64,000 bases of DNA, from positions 36,896 through 100,895 of the forward strand of contig NZ_LMAH01000010.1 in the NCBI RefSeq assembly GCF_001507335.1. Direction: 5' to 3'. The notes beneath the pieces are model-generated. The model saw only the letters and a program-made list of their open reading frames with translations. It was not told where the DNA came from and did no database searches. The DNA comes from Chryseobacterium sp. JAH (GTDB lineage Bacteria; Bacteroidota; Bacteroidia; Flavobacteriales; Weeksellaceae). Below are positions 55,123 to 64,000 of this stretch, one piece after another. The first letter of the stretch is position 1. Every line of letters begins with the position of its first letter. The translations under genes and the position numbers were made by a program.

Positions 55123-56226
55123 TTGGAAAAGAAAACAATAGATCGTTTAGTAATATTTGGTTTAATTTGGATAATTGGTGCAATTGTAGCAATATTCCTC
55201 TACAAAAGCGGACCCGAATTAATTCAATCAAGATACTTCGATAAAGGTAATGTAGGAGATAGAGGAGCCATTGGTGATGCGTTCGGAGGTACTTTTGGAC
55301 CGATAATAGCATGGTTTGCAGCTATTTTAACTTTTATGGCTTTTTACATACAATATGAAGCAAATAAAGAACAAAGAGGCCAATTTGCAAAGCAAGCCGA
55401 TGATACGGTAATAGAGAGGTTTGAAAACAGATTCTTCGAATTGATAAGGATTCATCGAGAAAATGTTGAAGAGCAGAATATACAAAATGTTATTTTTGGT
55501 AGGAAAACTTTTACGACTTATTATTTTGAGTTAAGATATATCTATTTTGTGCTGGAGTACAATTATGATAACTCGGACAAGAACATTGTATTAGATAAAG
55601 AACAATTATCCAATTTAGCATATTTGATTTTTTTCTACGGAATTGGGCATGCAAGCGAAGGCGTTTTTTCTCATATTGCACCAAAAATTAATTCTACTGA
55701 TTTTTTTAAGACTACTTTACAGAGATTAGAAAATGAAAAACGGACATATGCTAATTTTGTAAGTGATAAGGAAAAATACGAAAATCAAACGGGTTACAAA
55801 GTTTTAAAGTTGAAAAATCTTGAAATAAATCATAAGGGGAAAAATGCTGTTTTTATACAACATTATGAGCCTTTTACAGGGCATGGTACCAAGATAGGAC
55901 ATTATTATCGACATTTATTTCAAACTGTTAAGTATGTACATTCTCAAGAAAATGAATTATTTACTAACGATGTTAAATATGATTATGTAAAAATGCTACG
56001 AGCTCAGTTATCAAATTTTGAGCAAGTTATTTTATATTATAACTCGATTTCTGTTTTAGGTAAAGCTTGGATTACAAACGATTATATTAAAGATTATCAC
56101 CTATTGACGAATTTACCCCTATCATTTGCTGACTTTGGAATACAACCTGAAGAAAAGTTTCAAGCTGAAATATCAGATGATCCTAACTTTTTTGATTGGG
56201 TAACGTTAAGGAACTCGCTTGCTTAA
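55123..56226 (+). CDS. Putative abortive infection membrane protein (AbiC-like)
   Basis: A 367-residue protein with two N-terminal membrane segments (about residues 9-30 and 60-82) and a soluble domain. The segment VIERFENRFFELIRIHRENVEE after the second segment is the hallmark of the putative phage abortive infection (putAbiC) family. Family members are predicted to kill or arrest infected cells; the mechanism is not known. A TGA at 55117-55119 lies in frame just upstream and the first membrane segment holds no ATG, so TTG at 55123 (or ATT at 55120) must be the start. Alone between 59-bp and 149-bp gaps, it is a single-gene unit. Confidence 0.78.
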   Translation: MEKKTIDRLVIFGLIWIIGAIVAIFLYKSGPELIQSRYFDKGNVGDRGAIGDAFGGTFGPIIAWFAAILTFMAFYIQYEANKEQRGQFAKQADDTVIERFENRFFELIRIHRENVEEQNIQNVIFGRKTFTTYYFELRYIYFVLEYNYDNSDKNIVLDKEQLSNLAYLIFFYGIGHASEGVFSHIAPKINSTDFFKTTLQRLENEKRTYANFVSDKEKYENQTGYKVLKLKNLEINHKGKNAVFIQHYEPFTGHGTKIGHYYRHLFQTVKYVHSQENELFTNDVKYDYVKMLRAQLSNFEQVILYYNSISVLGKAWITNDYIKDYHLLTNLPLSFADFGIQPEEKFQAEISDDPNFFDWVTLRNSLA

Positions 56227-56375
56227 ATTAAGTAAGAGGGATCTAGTTCTCGATATTTTTTTGAACTTTCAAAAATCATTATTTTATTAATCGGATTGCT
56301 TTATTCTTATGAATAATAGTTAGTATGTCTTGCTTTAATTTTTAAGATTTGCTAAATTTACATAAACGGATTTTC

Positions 56376-59300
56376 ATGTTAAGTAGTACACAGATACGAG
56401 TTTTTGTTTCCTGCCCTGGAGATGTAAGTGATGAAAAAGATATTATAAAAGAGGTTTGTAAATCTGTAAACCATCAACTCTCTATAAAAGATCGAGGGAT
56501 TTTTTTTGAAGTTTTAGATTTTAAAGACATTGTGGCTCCGTGGGGAAACAGATCACAAGAGGATATTAACTTTAGATTTTCAGGATATGACATTTATATA
56601 GGGTTATTGTGGATGAGATACGGTACAGCTTCTGGAGCAGATGATCCGGCAACTGGAAAACCATATGGATCTGGTACAGAAGAGGAGTTTCGTTTAGCTG
56701 TCGAAAAGTTTAAAGATGGTCAAAAGATTGCTATTTATTTTTTCTTCAAAGAGCCAAGGAAATCCACCAGTATTAAAGAAACGGAGGATTTGCTCAAGGT
56801 GCAGAAATTTAAGGCAGAAATTCAAGATAGTGGTTGGGTGCATACTTTTCCAGATTTAATGGATAAGACTAGTTTTGTTAATAAAATTCACCAAGTACTT
56901 AATGACTGGGTTTGGGAGGTCGAACAAAAAAAGAGAGTAGAAGAAAAAAAAGAATTTTTTGAAGAAAACCAAGCAACTACAGTAACTGCGGAGTCTATTG
57001 ATTTTTCAACTTTTATTATTGGAGTGTTACCATACAAGAATGTTATACGTCGCACTTTGAGCCCGTTCGCTTCAAATGCTGATTCAATAGATAGATTTTT
57101 TGGTACTTATCAGAGAAAAACATTAGGTGAATTGGTTGCAGAAAAAACAAGGATAGTACTATTAGGAGGTGCTGGATCTGGAAAGTCTACCGAATTATCT
57201 AATTTGTTGGCGCTTTATTCAATTCCAGAATCCCCATTTGTCCCAGTTTTTCAAAAGATGAACACCTACGTGAATGAAAATATAGAAGATTTTCTACCGA
57301 AAGATTGGAGCAAAATACCGGAAAATATTTGTTTAGTAATTCTGGATGGTTTGGATGAGATTGAGCCTGCAAATTTTAATACTGCGGCAAGAAAGATTAG
57401 TTCTTTTTCAACTAAATTTCCAAATATTCGTATTGTTATCTCTTGTCGGACTAATTTTTATGAATTTCCATCAGATATTTCAGGAGGTACACTTTCTGAT
57501 TTTAATGTCTATTTATTTGATGATATCGATGTTAAAAACATTCGAACATATGCGCATGAAGAATATCAAATTAATGGTGGTGAATTTATAAAAGAAGCCT
57601 ATAATAAAGGTTTCAAAGATCTTATCATACAGCCCTTTTTCCTTCAGCTTTTACTGGAAAAATATAAATTAAATACAGACTTAGAAATTAGCAAGGTCGA
57701 TTTACTAAATGAATTCATCGAGAAGAGGTTTGACTTTGATCAAAGCCATTTTAATGGGACAACTAACTTAAAGATGCAGAAGGCCAGGGTAATGAAGTTG
57801 TTGAGAAAAGTTGCCCTAACTATGGAATTTATGGGTAAAAATTATGTTTCTTTCGATCAACTAAGCCAAATTTTACCTGATCCTACTGATCTAGATTTAA
57901 TAAGATATTCTACCACGTTTAAAAATTTTGATGATGCTCCTGCAATGTGGGGTTTTGAACATAATAATATTCAGGAATTTTTAGCGGCAAGCGCATTACA
58001 TGAAATGCCAATTGAAGAAATAAAGGAAACAATTTCTTTTAAAGGTAAGATTATTAAACCCAGTTGGGTAAATACGTTGTTCTTTTTAATGAGCATAATT
58101 GATGATAACAAAAGAAAAGGATTAATCGACTGGATACTGAAGATAGAACCTGAAATTTTGGTCAAGATAGAACCAGATAAAATAGATCCGCCGATAAGAT
58201 TTGAAATTTTCAAAAATATCTTCAATCATTATAAAAAACAAGGAGTATGGCTAAGATCAAACAAGTTCACTGCAATAGAACTTGCACGGTTTGCGCCAAT
58301 GGAATCTGCTAATGAATTTCTCCTTCAAGAGCTCCTAGATAAAGATAACAGCAGATATACGAGATTGAATGCGCTTCATCTAATTGATGATCAGTACCTT
58401 GGGTCTCAAGAAAATGTGAAAACAAAAGAAGCTCTTTTATTTTTTATACTTGAAGAAACTTCTGACGTTCATTATTTTAATGCGGCAGCATATGCATTAG
58501 GAACACTTGGGTATGCAAACCGAGCTGTAATTGATGAATTGATGACAGCTTATGGAAAAAGAAACAATCAATATATTCGTTCGGCTATGTACAGGCTTAT
58601 ACATAAAGCCCAGCTTGAGAGTGAATATGTTGATTATTTAATAGAGGGACTAGATATTTCTGAAAAAGATAAAGATAGGGATAAGGTCAACCTATTAGAT
58701 GAAGGGATGCAGCTTACTGAAGCTTTTTCTGCCAAGTTTGGAATTGAAGCCCTTAGAAAAATACTGAAATATCTTTCTGATGATACTAATAGCAGAGTAT
58801 TGTTTAGATTAGATAATCGAGAAAAAGTACTTAAAAGTATTATCGATCAATCGGTAGAACTATATAATCAATACCCTGATTTGTATGATCTTATTAATAA
58901 AGCCTACAAACATAATATCCGTTTAGGTGACGAAAAAAGTTTAGATATTTTAAGTAGTTTTTTTAACAAAACTGAAACTTCGTTAACAATATTTAAAGAG
59001 ATTTTTGGCAACAGTTCAATTTTATCATATGAAAGAGCCCGTCTCTATAAAAGACTTGTAAATAAAGATGCTACTGATTATGTTATTGGACTGTATAAAG
59101 AGCATAATTTAACAAATGAAGACCTGTTATCATTTTACAAAGAAGTGAAGTGGTATGGGAGCCAACAAATTAAAGATGAGTTTGAATATCTGGAACAACA
59201 AATCAAGGAAAATTCAAAGGTATTGGATAGTGTAAGTGAACCTCCTATTGTGCAACAAAAAAATGTGTGGGCGCAGAAGAACACTGATGTTTTTTTCTCA

Positions 59301-60641
59301 AAAGAGCTATTCAAACAGGAGTTAATTCACTTTTTTGATCAGCATAATATTGAAGAGCTAAATTGGGATTTGCTATATCAGCATAGAAAGTATGATGAAA
59401 CAGATATCCTTATTGGACCATTCGAGCTTCTTTCAGATTTTACCAGGGAAAGTAATGAGGTCACTAAAGAACAGGTTTTAGCTTTTGTTGAGCAAACGGA
59501 TAAATTTGAAGATTATCTTTTCACAAGTCTGAAAGACAGATTGACAGGTGATGCTAACATAGAATTAAACGAAATGCAGATAAATCAGCTTGCTGATTGG
59601 GTTAGAGATAGGGTTTCCAAAGCTGATATCAAAAATGCAATTACTGTTAGTAGCTCTGGAAGACAAAGAGCAACATTTAACAGACAAGTTCAAATTCTAT
59701 GGTATTATATCTCTAGGTTTGAAATAAAAATAGGTAAAGAAAAAATTCTTGATTTTACGACCCACTATGATTTAAATAAAAATTCGGATTCAATAGACTT
59801 TAATGTGATAGAAAAGCAAGTAGGGAAGGAAGAAGTAGCCAAGAGAGTTATTGAAAATCTTGAGAAAGATATTGATTATGATGCTTCTTGGAAAAATAAT
59901 GCTATTTATGCTATTGAAAATGGGTTGGACGGTGCATACCAATTTATTTTTGCTGCTTTGGCTGGTACTAAATATGATGAGTATACTAAAAATGAGGTTC
60001 TAAGGGCTTTTGATAAATTTGTAGATGATCCTAAAGATTTGCTAACACTGCTTTATGTTGTGGCAAATAATACAATTAGATGGGAAATTATAAATTTAAT
60101 TCTTTTAAAAGGAAGCTACAAAAACGAAATCGCAGAATTTCTTACGAACATAATTGACAGTGATAAAGAACCTGAACAAGAGAAATACCGTGCATCGCAG
60201 CAATTAACAAGAGTTGGAGATTTTGATGGGACATTGTATTATCTAAACTATATGCTTAACCACAGTGATGACGAATGCGAAGATGAATTTGATTTTTATT
60301 ACGATGCAGCATATTTAAAAAATATTAAGGATTTGGTTTATTTGCCAAAGATGATGGACTTACTAAAAATATCTAAAACCAAAAAAGACAGGGATGAATT
60401 TGACCGTCTTGAAAACTATATTACTGAGGTGCTAACAAATATGGCTAGTGAAAGTGAGGAAGGGCTATACAAAGTAACAGAAGCCTTAAATTTATTTATA
60501 CTAGAAAACCAAGGAAAAATTGAACATATTAATTTTTTCTATCCATTCATTGAGAGGCTAGAGCATCAGTTTTATTTATCCCAATCGCAAAAAGGAGATT
60601 TGAAAACTGCGTTAATAGAAGTGGCAAAGATTTTACATTAA
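56376..60641 (+). CDS. DUF4062-like/NACHT/HEAT-repeat STAND ATPase, candidate antiphage protein
   Basis: 1421 residues from the ATG at 56376; the TTG at 56349 adds nine unconserved residues. Residues about 5-150 resemble DUF4062 (VFVSCPGDVSDEKDIIKEV, QEDINFRFSGYDIYIGLLWMRYG, SGTEEEFRLAV), a TIR-like fold often found in front of NTPases. The NACHT ATPase follows, with Walker A GGAGSGKS at 264-271 and Walker B ILDGLDEIE near 322-330. From about residue 590 to the end the protein is a helical repeat array of HEAT type, probably the sensor. STAND NTPases with this order are known in bacterial immunity; this N-terminal and C-terminal pairing is unassigned to me. Confidence 0.78.
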   Translation: MLSSTQIRVFVSCPGDVSDEKDIIKEVCKSVNHQLSIKDRGIFFEVLDFKDIVAPWGNRSQEDINFRFSGYDIYIGLLWMRYGTASGADDPATGKPYGSGTEEEFRLAVEKFKDGQKIAIYFFFKEPRKSTSIKETEDLLKVQKFKAEIQDSGWVHTFPDLMDKTSFVNKIHQVLNDWVWEVEQKKRVEEKKEFFEENQATTVTAESIDFSTFIIGVLPYKNVIRRTLSPFASNADSIDRFFGTYQRKTLGELVAEKTRIVLLGGAGSGKSTELSNLLALYSIPESPFVPVFQKMNTYVNENIEDFLPKDWSKIPENICLVILDGLDEIEPANFNTAARKISSFSTKFPNIRIVISCRTNFYEFPSDISGGTLSDFNVYLFDDIDVKNIRTYAHEEYQINGGEFIKEAYNKGFKDLIIQPFFLQLLLEKYKLNTDLEISKVDLLNEFIEKRFDFDQSHFNGTTNLKMQKARVMKLLRKVALTMEFMGKNYVSFDQLSQILPDPTDLDLIRYSTTFKNFDDAPAMWGFEHNNIQEFLAASALHEMPIEEIKETISFKGKIIKPSWVNTLFFLMSIIDDNKRKGLIDWILKIEPEILVKIEPDKIDPPIRFEIFKNIFNHYKKQGVWLRSNKFTAIELARFAPMESANEFLLQELLDKDNSRYTRLNALHLIDDQYLGSQENVKTKEALLFFILEETSDVHYFNAAAYALGTLGYANRAVIDELMTAYGKRNNQYIRSAMYRLIHKAQLESEYVDYLIEGLDISEKDKDRDKVNLLDEGMQLTEAFSAKFGIEALRKILKYLSDDTNSRVLFRLDNREKVLKSIIDQSVELYNQYPDLYDLINKAYKHNIRLGDEKSLDILSSFFNKTETSLTIFKEIFGNSSILSYERARLYKRLVNKDATDYVIGLYKEHNLTNEDLLSFYKEVKWYGSQQIKDEFEYLEQQIKENSKVLDSVSEPPIVQQKNVWAQKNTDVFFSKELFKQELIHFFDQHNIEELNWDLLYQHRKYDETDILIGPFELLSDFTRESNEVTKEQVLAFVEQTDKFEDYLFTSLKDRLTGDANIELNEMQINQLADWVRDRVSKADIKNAITVSSSGRQRATFNRQVQILWYYISRFEIKIGKEKILDFTTHYDLNKNSDSIDFNVIEKQVGKEEVAKRVIENLEKDIDYDASWKNNAIYAIENGLDGAYQFIFAALAGTKYDEYTKNEVLRAFDKFVDDPKDLLTLLYVVANNTIRWEIINLILLKGSYKNEIAEFLTNIIDSDKEPEQEKYRASQQLTRVGDFDGTLYYLNYMLNHSDDECEDEFDFYYDAAYLKNIKDLVYLPKMMDLLKISKTKKDRDEFDRLENYITEVLTNMASESEEGLYKVTEALNLFILENQGKIEHINFFYPFIERLEHQFYLSQSQKGDLKTALIEVAKILH

Positions 60642-60763
60642 TAAGTAGCCATAATGTTGCTCATCAAAAAATAATCAGAAAATCTCAAAAGTTAAAGTAT
60701 TAATATTTTCAATGTCTAAAGACGTGATATACTTAATTTATTGTTATTAGTATTGAATCAAAA

Positions 60764-62476
60764 ATGAGAAAATTAAAAAGTCGAAGAAACTTAAAATTAG
60801 TTGTTGCTCTTGGTTGGAAAGATATTTTTCCAGAAAAAGTCGAAAAAAGAAACGTCTTAGACTTTTTAACAGGGATAGATCCAGATACTTTATTAATTAC
60901 TGTTTGTGCGATAAATCAATCTTTTGATTCTGGAGAGTCTTTCGAAGATAGCTTAATATATTCATTATCAGATGTTGAGAAAAGAAAATATAGGCAAGAA
61001 ATCAGTAGGATACTAAATGCCTTAGATAAAAAGAACTCTGACTCTAGTATTAATGAAGAAAAATGTATTTTTAATACGAAAGCAAATAGTTTGTTAATCA
61101 AAAAAATTGTTGAAAACTATGTTTATTTGAAAGAAAAAGCAGACCCTGACTTTGAGTCATTTCCTTTTATTAAAGCGTATCTACTTTTTAATACAGAAGT
61201 TTTTCCTGGAAACAAATTTATGGATGATATTCCACCAGCGTATTTTAAAAGTTTATCTCAATTTATTATTACTGCAAAAACCATAGATTTCGATTTTGTT
61301 TACCATCAGCTTTTTATCTTTGTTAGATTACGATCTTTATTTGAATACTTGTGTAGAAACTATTCAGGTTTTCTGCAGAAGTTTGAAGAAAAAAACCATA
61401 TTAATGGTCTGGATAAATACATTTTTGACCAACTATCTTTATTAAACTATTTAGATGATAAAAACTATATACGTCTTAATCCAGAAAACTCAAATGAAAT
61501 TCAAATAAAAGAATTTTGTGACGAACTATGTATAAACTCCTTATTCAATAAGGATAAAATTGAACTCAAATATTTTCCACTGCTGAAGGATTTTGAAGAT
61601 CCAAATGGTTATTTCGTATTAAACAAAGCCTATTTATTTCTGAACTTTTATCATAAGATTAAGTTTAAAGCATTTCAGTTTTTGACTAAGCAATATAATG
61701 CTTTTAATTCTTATAATGATTTCTCTTCTGAATATGCAGAAAAGGGAGGAGAAGAGATATTATTCAGAAACCTCATTCAACAGTCTTTAAAAAACAAGTA
61801 TTACAAATTGATATTTAATGATACTGATAAGTCATTGATAGATGGTATGATATTTAATAACAGGCATATTTTCCTATTTGAATTTAAAGATTATGAAAGT
61901 ATGAATAAATTAGATTCCATTTACAATTATGATGAGGTTAAGGAAATATTAGACAGGAATTTCGTTGAAAAGAAAGGTGTTTCCCAATTAGTCTCAATGA
62001 TTAAACGACTCAAAAGTACTGGACATTATAATGAGTTTATTACCAATAAAAAAATTAAAACGCATAATATTGAAATATATCCAGTTTTGGTCGTCTCAAA
62101 TGCCTTTTATAATATTCCGGCATTAGAACATTATTTAGGAATTAAAATGTCTGAAAGAATGAAAGAATTAGACAGCGGTTTTAAAAAAGTTCATAATTTG
62201 GCAATGCTTGATTTAAATTCTTTGGTTGAATTAATATACTATAATAATCAGTTTGATTTAGTTAAATGTCTTAAAGAGTATGCCTTTAAAAAAAGCAAAT
62301 TTAACGAGAACGTTATTGTTCCTAATTATCCTTCTTTTAGAGATACTTTTGTCAAATCTGATGTAGTAAAGAATGGAGATTTTCTTACCCAATTTTTAAA
62401 GTCTACAAACTTTGATGATAATGAAGATATCAAAGCAATGCCGAATGACTTTTTCAGACAGAGAGGTAGAGGTTAA
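60764..62476 (+). CDS. Unknown protein with C-terminal PD-(D/E)XK nuclease signature
   Basis: A 570-residue soluble protein that I do not recognise as a whole. Residues about 335-450 carry a PD-(D/E)XK-like pattern: D360 in SLIDGMIF, E373-F-K375 in IFLFEFKDYE, and Q408 in KGVSQLVSMIKRL, with beta-strands and helices in the proper order. The N-terminal 330 residues are helical and Phe/Tyr/Lys-rich. In a defence island such a protein may be a DNA-cutting effector. A -7-like box TAGTATTG (60748-60755) lies eight bases before the start. It is separated from the STAND gene by 122 bp and very AT-rich. Confidence 0.62.
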   Translation: MRKLKSRRNLKLVVALGWKDIFPEKVEKRNVLDFLTGIDPDTLLITVCAINQSFDSGESFEDSLIYSLSDVEKRKYRQEISRILNALDKKNSDSSINEEKCIFNTKANSLLIKKIVENYVYLKEKADPDFESFPFIKAYLLFNTEVFPGNKFMDDIPPAYFKSLSQFIITAKTIDFDFVYHQLFIFVRLRSLFEYLCRNYSGFLQKFEEKNHINGLDKYIFDQLSLLNYLDDKNYIRLNPENSNEIQIKEFCDELCINSLFNKDKIELKYFPLLKDFEDPNGYFVLNKAYLFLNFYHKIKFKAFQFLTKQYNAFNSYNDFSSEYAEKGGEEILFRNLIQQSLKNKYYKLIFNDTDKSLIDGMIFNNRHIFLFEFKDYESMNKLDSIYNYDEVKEILDRNFVEKKGVSQLVSMIKRLKSTGHYNEFITNKKIKTHNIEIYPVLVVSNAFYNIPALEHYLGIKMSERMKELDSGFKKVHNLAMLDLNSLVELIYYNNQFDLVKCLKEYAFKKSKFNENVIVPNYPSFRDTFVKSDVVKNGDFLTQFLKSTNFDDNEDIKAMPNDFFRQRGRG

Positions 62477-62672
62477 ATTGTTTTTGTATTTGAATATTGT
62501 TGCTATTTCAATATCTATTAATTGTAATAGCTGAAAGTTACCAAAATAACTACCTTATAGCTTAATTACTCTATTTTAAAATAACTTAATTAAACTAAGG
62601 AAATAAATGTATAAACTAAGTTCATTTGATGTTTTAAGTGTCGTAATCTGTCGTTAATTAGTCTAATTGCAA

Positions 62673-62680
62673 TATATTTG
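62673..62680 (+). promoter_or_regulatory. Predicted -7 promoter box of the small defence island gene
   Basis: TATATTTG matches TAnnTTTG, 19 bases before the ATG at 62700. The 223-bp gap upstream (62477-62699) otherwise holds nothing I can name. Confidence 0.5.
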
Positions 62681-62699
62681 TAAATATAACTAAATAACT

Positions 62700-62990
62700 A
62701 TGATTAATTTTGAAGTACTAATAAATGATTCTATTTCAATTCTAAGCGATGATGAAAAATTTGTTTCAGTTTCAAACAAGAGTGTCTTAAGTCTTATCAA
62801 TGATTTTGAAAATGGAGGATGGAGATATGATAAGTTTGAAAAATTTATTTGGAACAATATTAAAGAGACAGCATTAAGCTATAGAGAAAGACAAGCATTG
62901 GCCGTAGAAGGAGAGGACTCATTTCTGACAGAATCGGCTAAGAATTTACGTTTATCCGAAAGTATAAAGGATATAGAGTATTTTAATTGA
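62700..62990 (+). CDS. Small acidic protein of unknown function
   Basis: 96 residues, no signal peptide or membrane segment, mostly helical. Features are NDSISILSDDEKFVSVSNKS at the start and SYRERQALAVEGEDSF in the middle. I recognise no domain. It follows the nuclease-like gene in the same direction with its own promoter box. It could be an immunity or regulatory partner of a neighbour, but nothing in the sequence shows that. Confidence 0.55.
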   Translation: MINFEVLINDSISILSDDEKFVSVSNKSVLSLINDFENGGWRYDKFEKFIWNNIKETALSYRERQALAVEGEDSFLTESAKNLRLSESIKDIEYFN

Positions 62991-64000
62991 GATTATCTCG
63001 AGTCTAGTTCTTTGTTCTTACTTTTAAAAAATACTTAATCAAAAATAAAGGTATGTAATACAATAATGTTATTTATTGCTAAATAAATACACAAATACTA
63101 CTATTATGTTATTTATTCTTAAAAAACGTGAAAAACTGGTTAGTATATTACTTTAAAGAAGACTGCAAATGAATATAATTTAGGCAGGTTTGATATTGAG
63201 ATTGCGTCATCCTGTACAAACTGTAGGACATTTTAAAGTGCTTAATCTGATTTTAAAAAATGATTTAATTTGTCGGTGAATTAGAAGAAGTAGTTGATGT
63301 TTTAAAACCGAAGGAACAAAATTTTAATTCTTTTGATGATATACTAAAATCAGAGGAAAAACCGATTTAAAACCGAGAAAGAAGAAAATGAAAATAGAAG
63401 CACAGAAATAAATATAGAAGTGACTTTGTTCTTTAATTAACCCCTTTCATGTTTGATAATTCATAATAGATTAACAAATTTTAGTACAAAATTTCGGCTA
63501 TACTTCATAGAATTCCAAGCTCAACTTCGTCCTAAAGGTGAATAAAATTTGAGGTGTACAGGCGAAATCTATCAATTATCACTGTTGCATTCGGGAAATA
63601 TTAATTATTTAATTTACAGTGATTTATAAGGTTGGAGGTGTACAAAAGTAGTACAAATGTATTTTAAAATTCATTGTTAAATATTGTAAAATATTGGTTT
63701 GCAAGTGTTTAACTTGACGATATTCGTGTGGAAAAGTAGAAAAAAAAGATGTTGCAGCATCTTAATCGTGTACCACTTTTGTACACCTCGATCTTCATAA
63801 ATCATCATTAATAAACACTTCTATAGATACTGTATCGGAAAGTAGACGCACAAATTCAATCAAACTCAAATAATTTAAATGACTGATTATTAAATGATTA
63901 TTCGGAATTGATATTGTTTTGATTTGTCATATTTCAATTAGTTTTTGTAAAATTTGTCCCAATTTGTCACTCAAGTTAATAATAATTAATTTTTATTAAC
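62991..64000. other. One kilobase without a convincing gene
   Basis: No ORF of useful length on either strand. A 33-codon open stretch ending near 63370 (VGELEEVVDVLKPKEQNFNSFDDILKSEEKP) looks like the tail of a decayed gene. The 12-base direct repeat ATGTTATTTATT occurs at 63066-63077 and 63106-63117. ATTTGTC occurs three times near 63922, 63952 and 63962. An inverted repeat built on GAGGTGTACA is listed separately. This may be a control region or the approach to an element end. Confidence 0.45.
63551..63789. repeat. GAGGTGTACA repeats including a 21-bp inverted repeat
   Basis: GAGGTGTACA is found at 63551-63560 and at 63635-63644, where it extends into GTACAAAAGTAGTACA. An inverted copy ends at 63789 (63769-63789) and matches the second for 21 bases with one mismatch. 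The arms are 113 bases apart. No gene crosses the interval. It could bind a recombinase, a replication protein or a regulator. Confidence 0.6.

Noticed and set aside
56349..56375. TTG start for the STAND ATPase gene
   Set aside because: The nine extra codons overlap a likely promoter box (TAAATTTA) and are not conserved-looking; ATG at 56376 is simpler.
62991..64000. CRISPR array or tRNA attachment site at the right side
   Set aside because: The repeats are few, unequally spaced and partly inverted, and I found no tRNA-like fold.

Overview
The window looks like chromosome of a Chryseobacterium-type flavobacterium (Bacteroidota). The grounds are AT-rich DNA, -7 promoter boxes of the TAnnTTTG type, a type IX secretion C-terminal domain, Bacteroidota lipoproteins, and a conjugation module with TraE/F/G/J/K/M/N-type genes. 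I see no rRNA, tRNA or CRISPR array.

Region 1 (1-9,678, + strand) makes and uses molybdenum cofactor. It holds a MocA-like cytidylyltransferase, moeA, a TauE-type exporter, a small sulfite-oxidase-fold protein, moaD, a MoeB-rhodanese fusion, moaE and a MoaC-MogA fusion. A terminator follows, then a three-subunit PaoABC-like aldehyde oxidoreductase with the [4Fe-4S] insert in its FAD subunit. moaA and an XdhC/PaoD-type chaperone are not in the window. A cysteine desulfurase converges on the cluster from the minus strand.

Region 2 (9,677-25,139, all minus strand) is redox and envelope genes. It has a lipoprotein PQQ-type sugar dehydrogenase and an exported isoquinoline-oxidoreductase-like Mo enzyme with a dihaem cytochrome. 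Next is an operon of cupins, aldo/keto reductases, an SDR, a zinc alcohol dehydrogenase and an acetyltransferase beside an AraC regulator. In that operon, paralogous pairs come in a cytoplasmic and an exported version. Three tandem cyclophilin-like-fold proteins follow: a lipoprotein, a T9SS cargo, and a third whose signal peptide is cut off by one in-frame TAG.

Region 3 (25,463-27,495) is a decayed IS3-family element with readable ends and a 3-bp target duplication, a truncated ORF, and a repeat-rich gap that probably lies near the left edge of a conjugative element.

Region 4 (27,496-48,075, + strand) is the conjugation module: a surface protein, MobC-like protein, relaxase, ParA, TraE, TraF, a VirB4-like TraG, four proteins sharing a C-terminal motif, TraJ, TraK, a TraL-like protein, TraM, TraN, a VirD4-type coupling protein, an M23 peptidase and accessory genes. 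TraG carries an apparently intact DnaJ J-domain between its Walker A and Walker B motifs. One accessory gene is frameshifted. A terminator closes the module.

Region 5 (48,089-64,000, + strand) holds a lipoprotein and a 1721-residue Toprim-like/N6-methylase/SNF2 helicase protein of the DarB antirestriction kind. A very AT-rich defence island follows: a RES-domain protein, a putative AbiC-type membrane protein, a DUF4062-like/NACHT/HEAT STAND ATPase, an unrecognised protein with a PD-(D/E)XK nuclease signature, and a small unknown protein. The last kilobase has no convincing gene but holds an inverted repeat. No integrase or right end of the element is visible, so it probably continues past the window.
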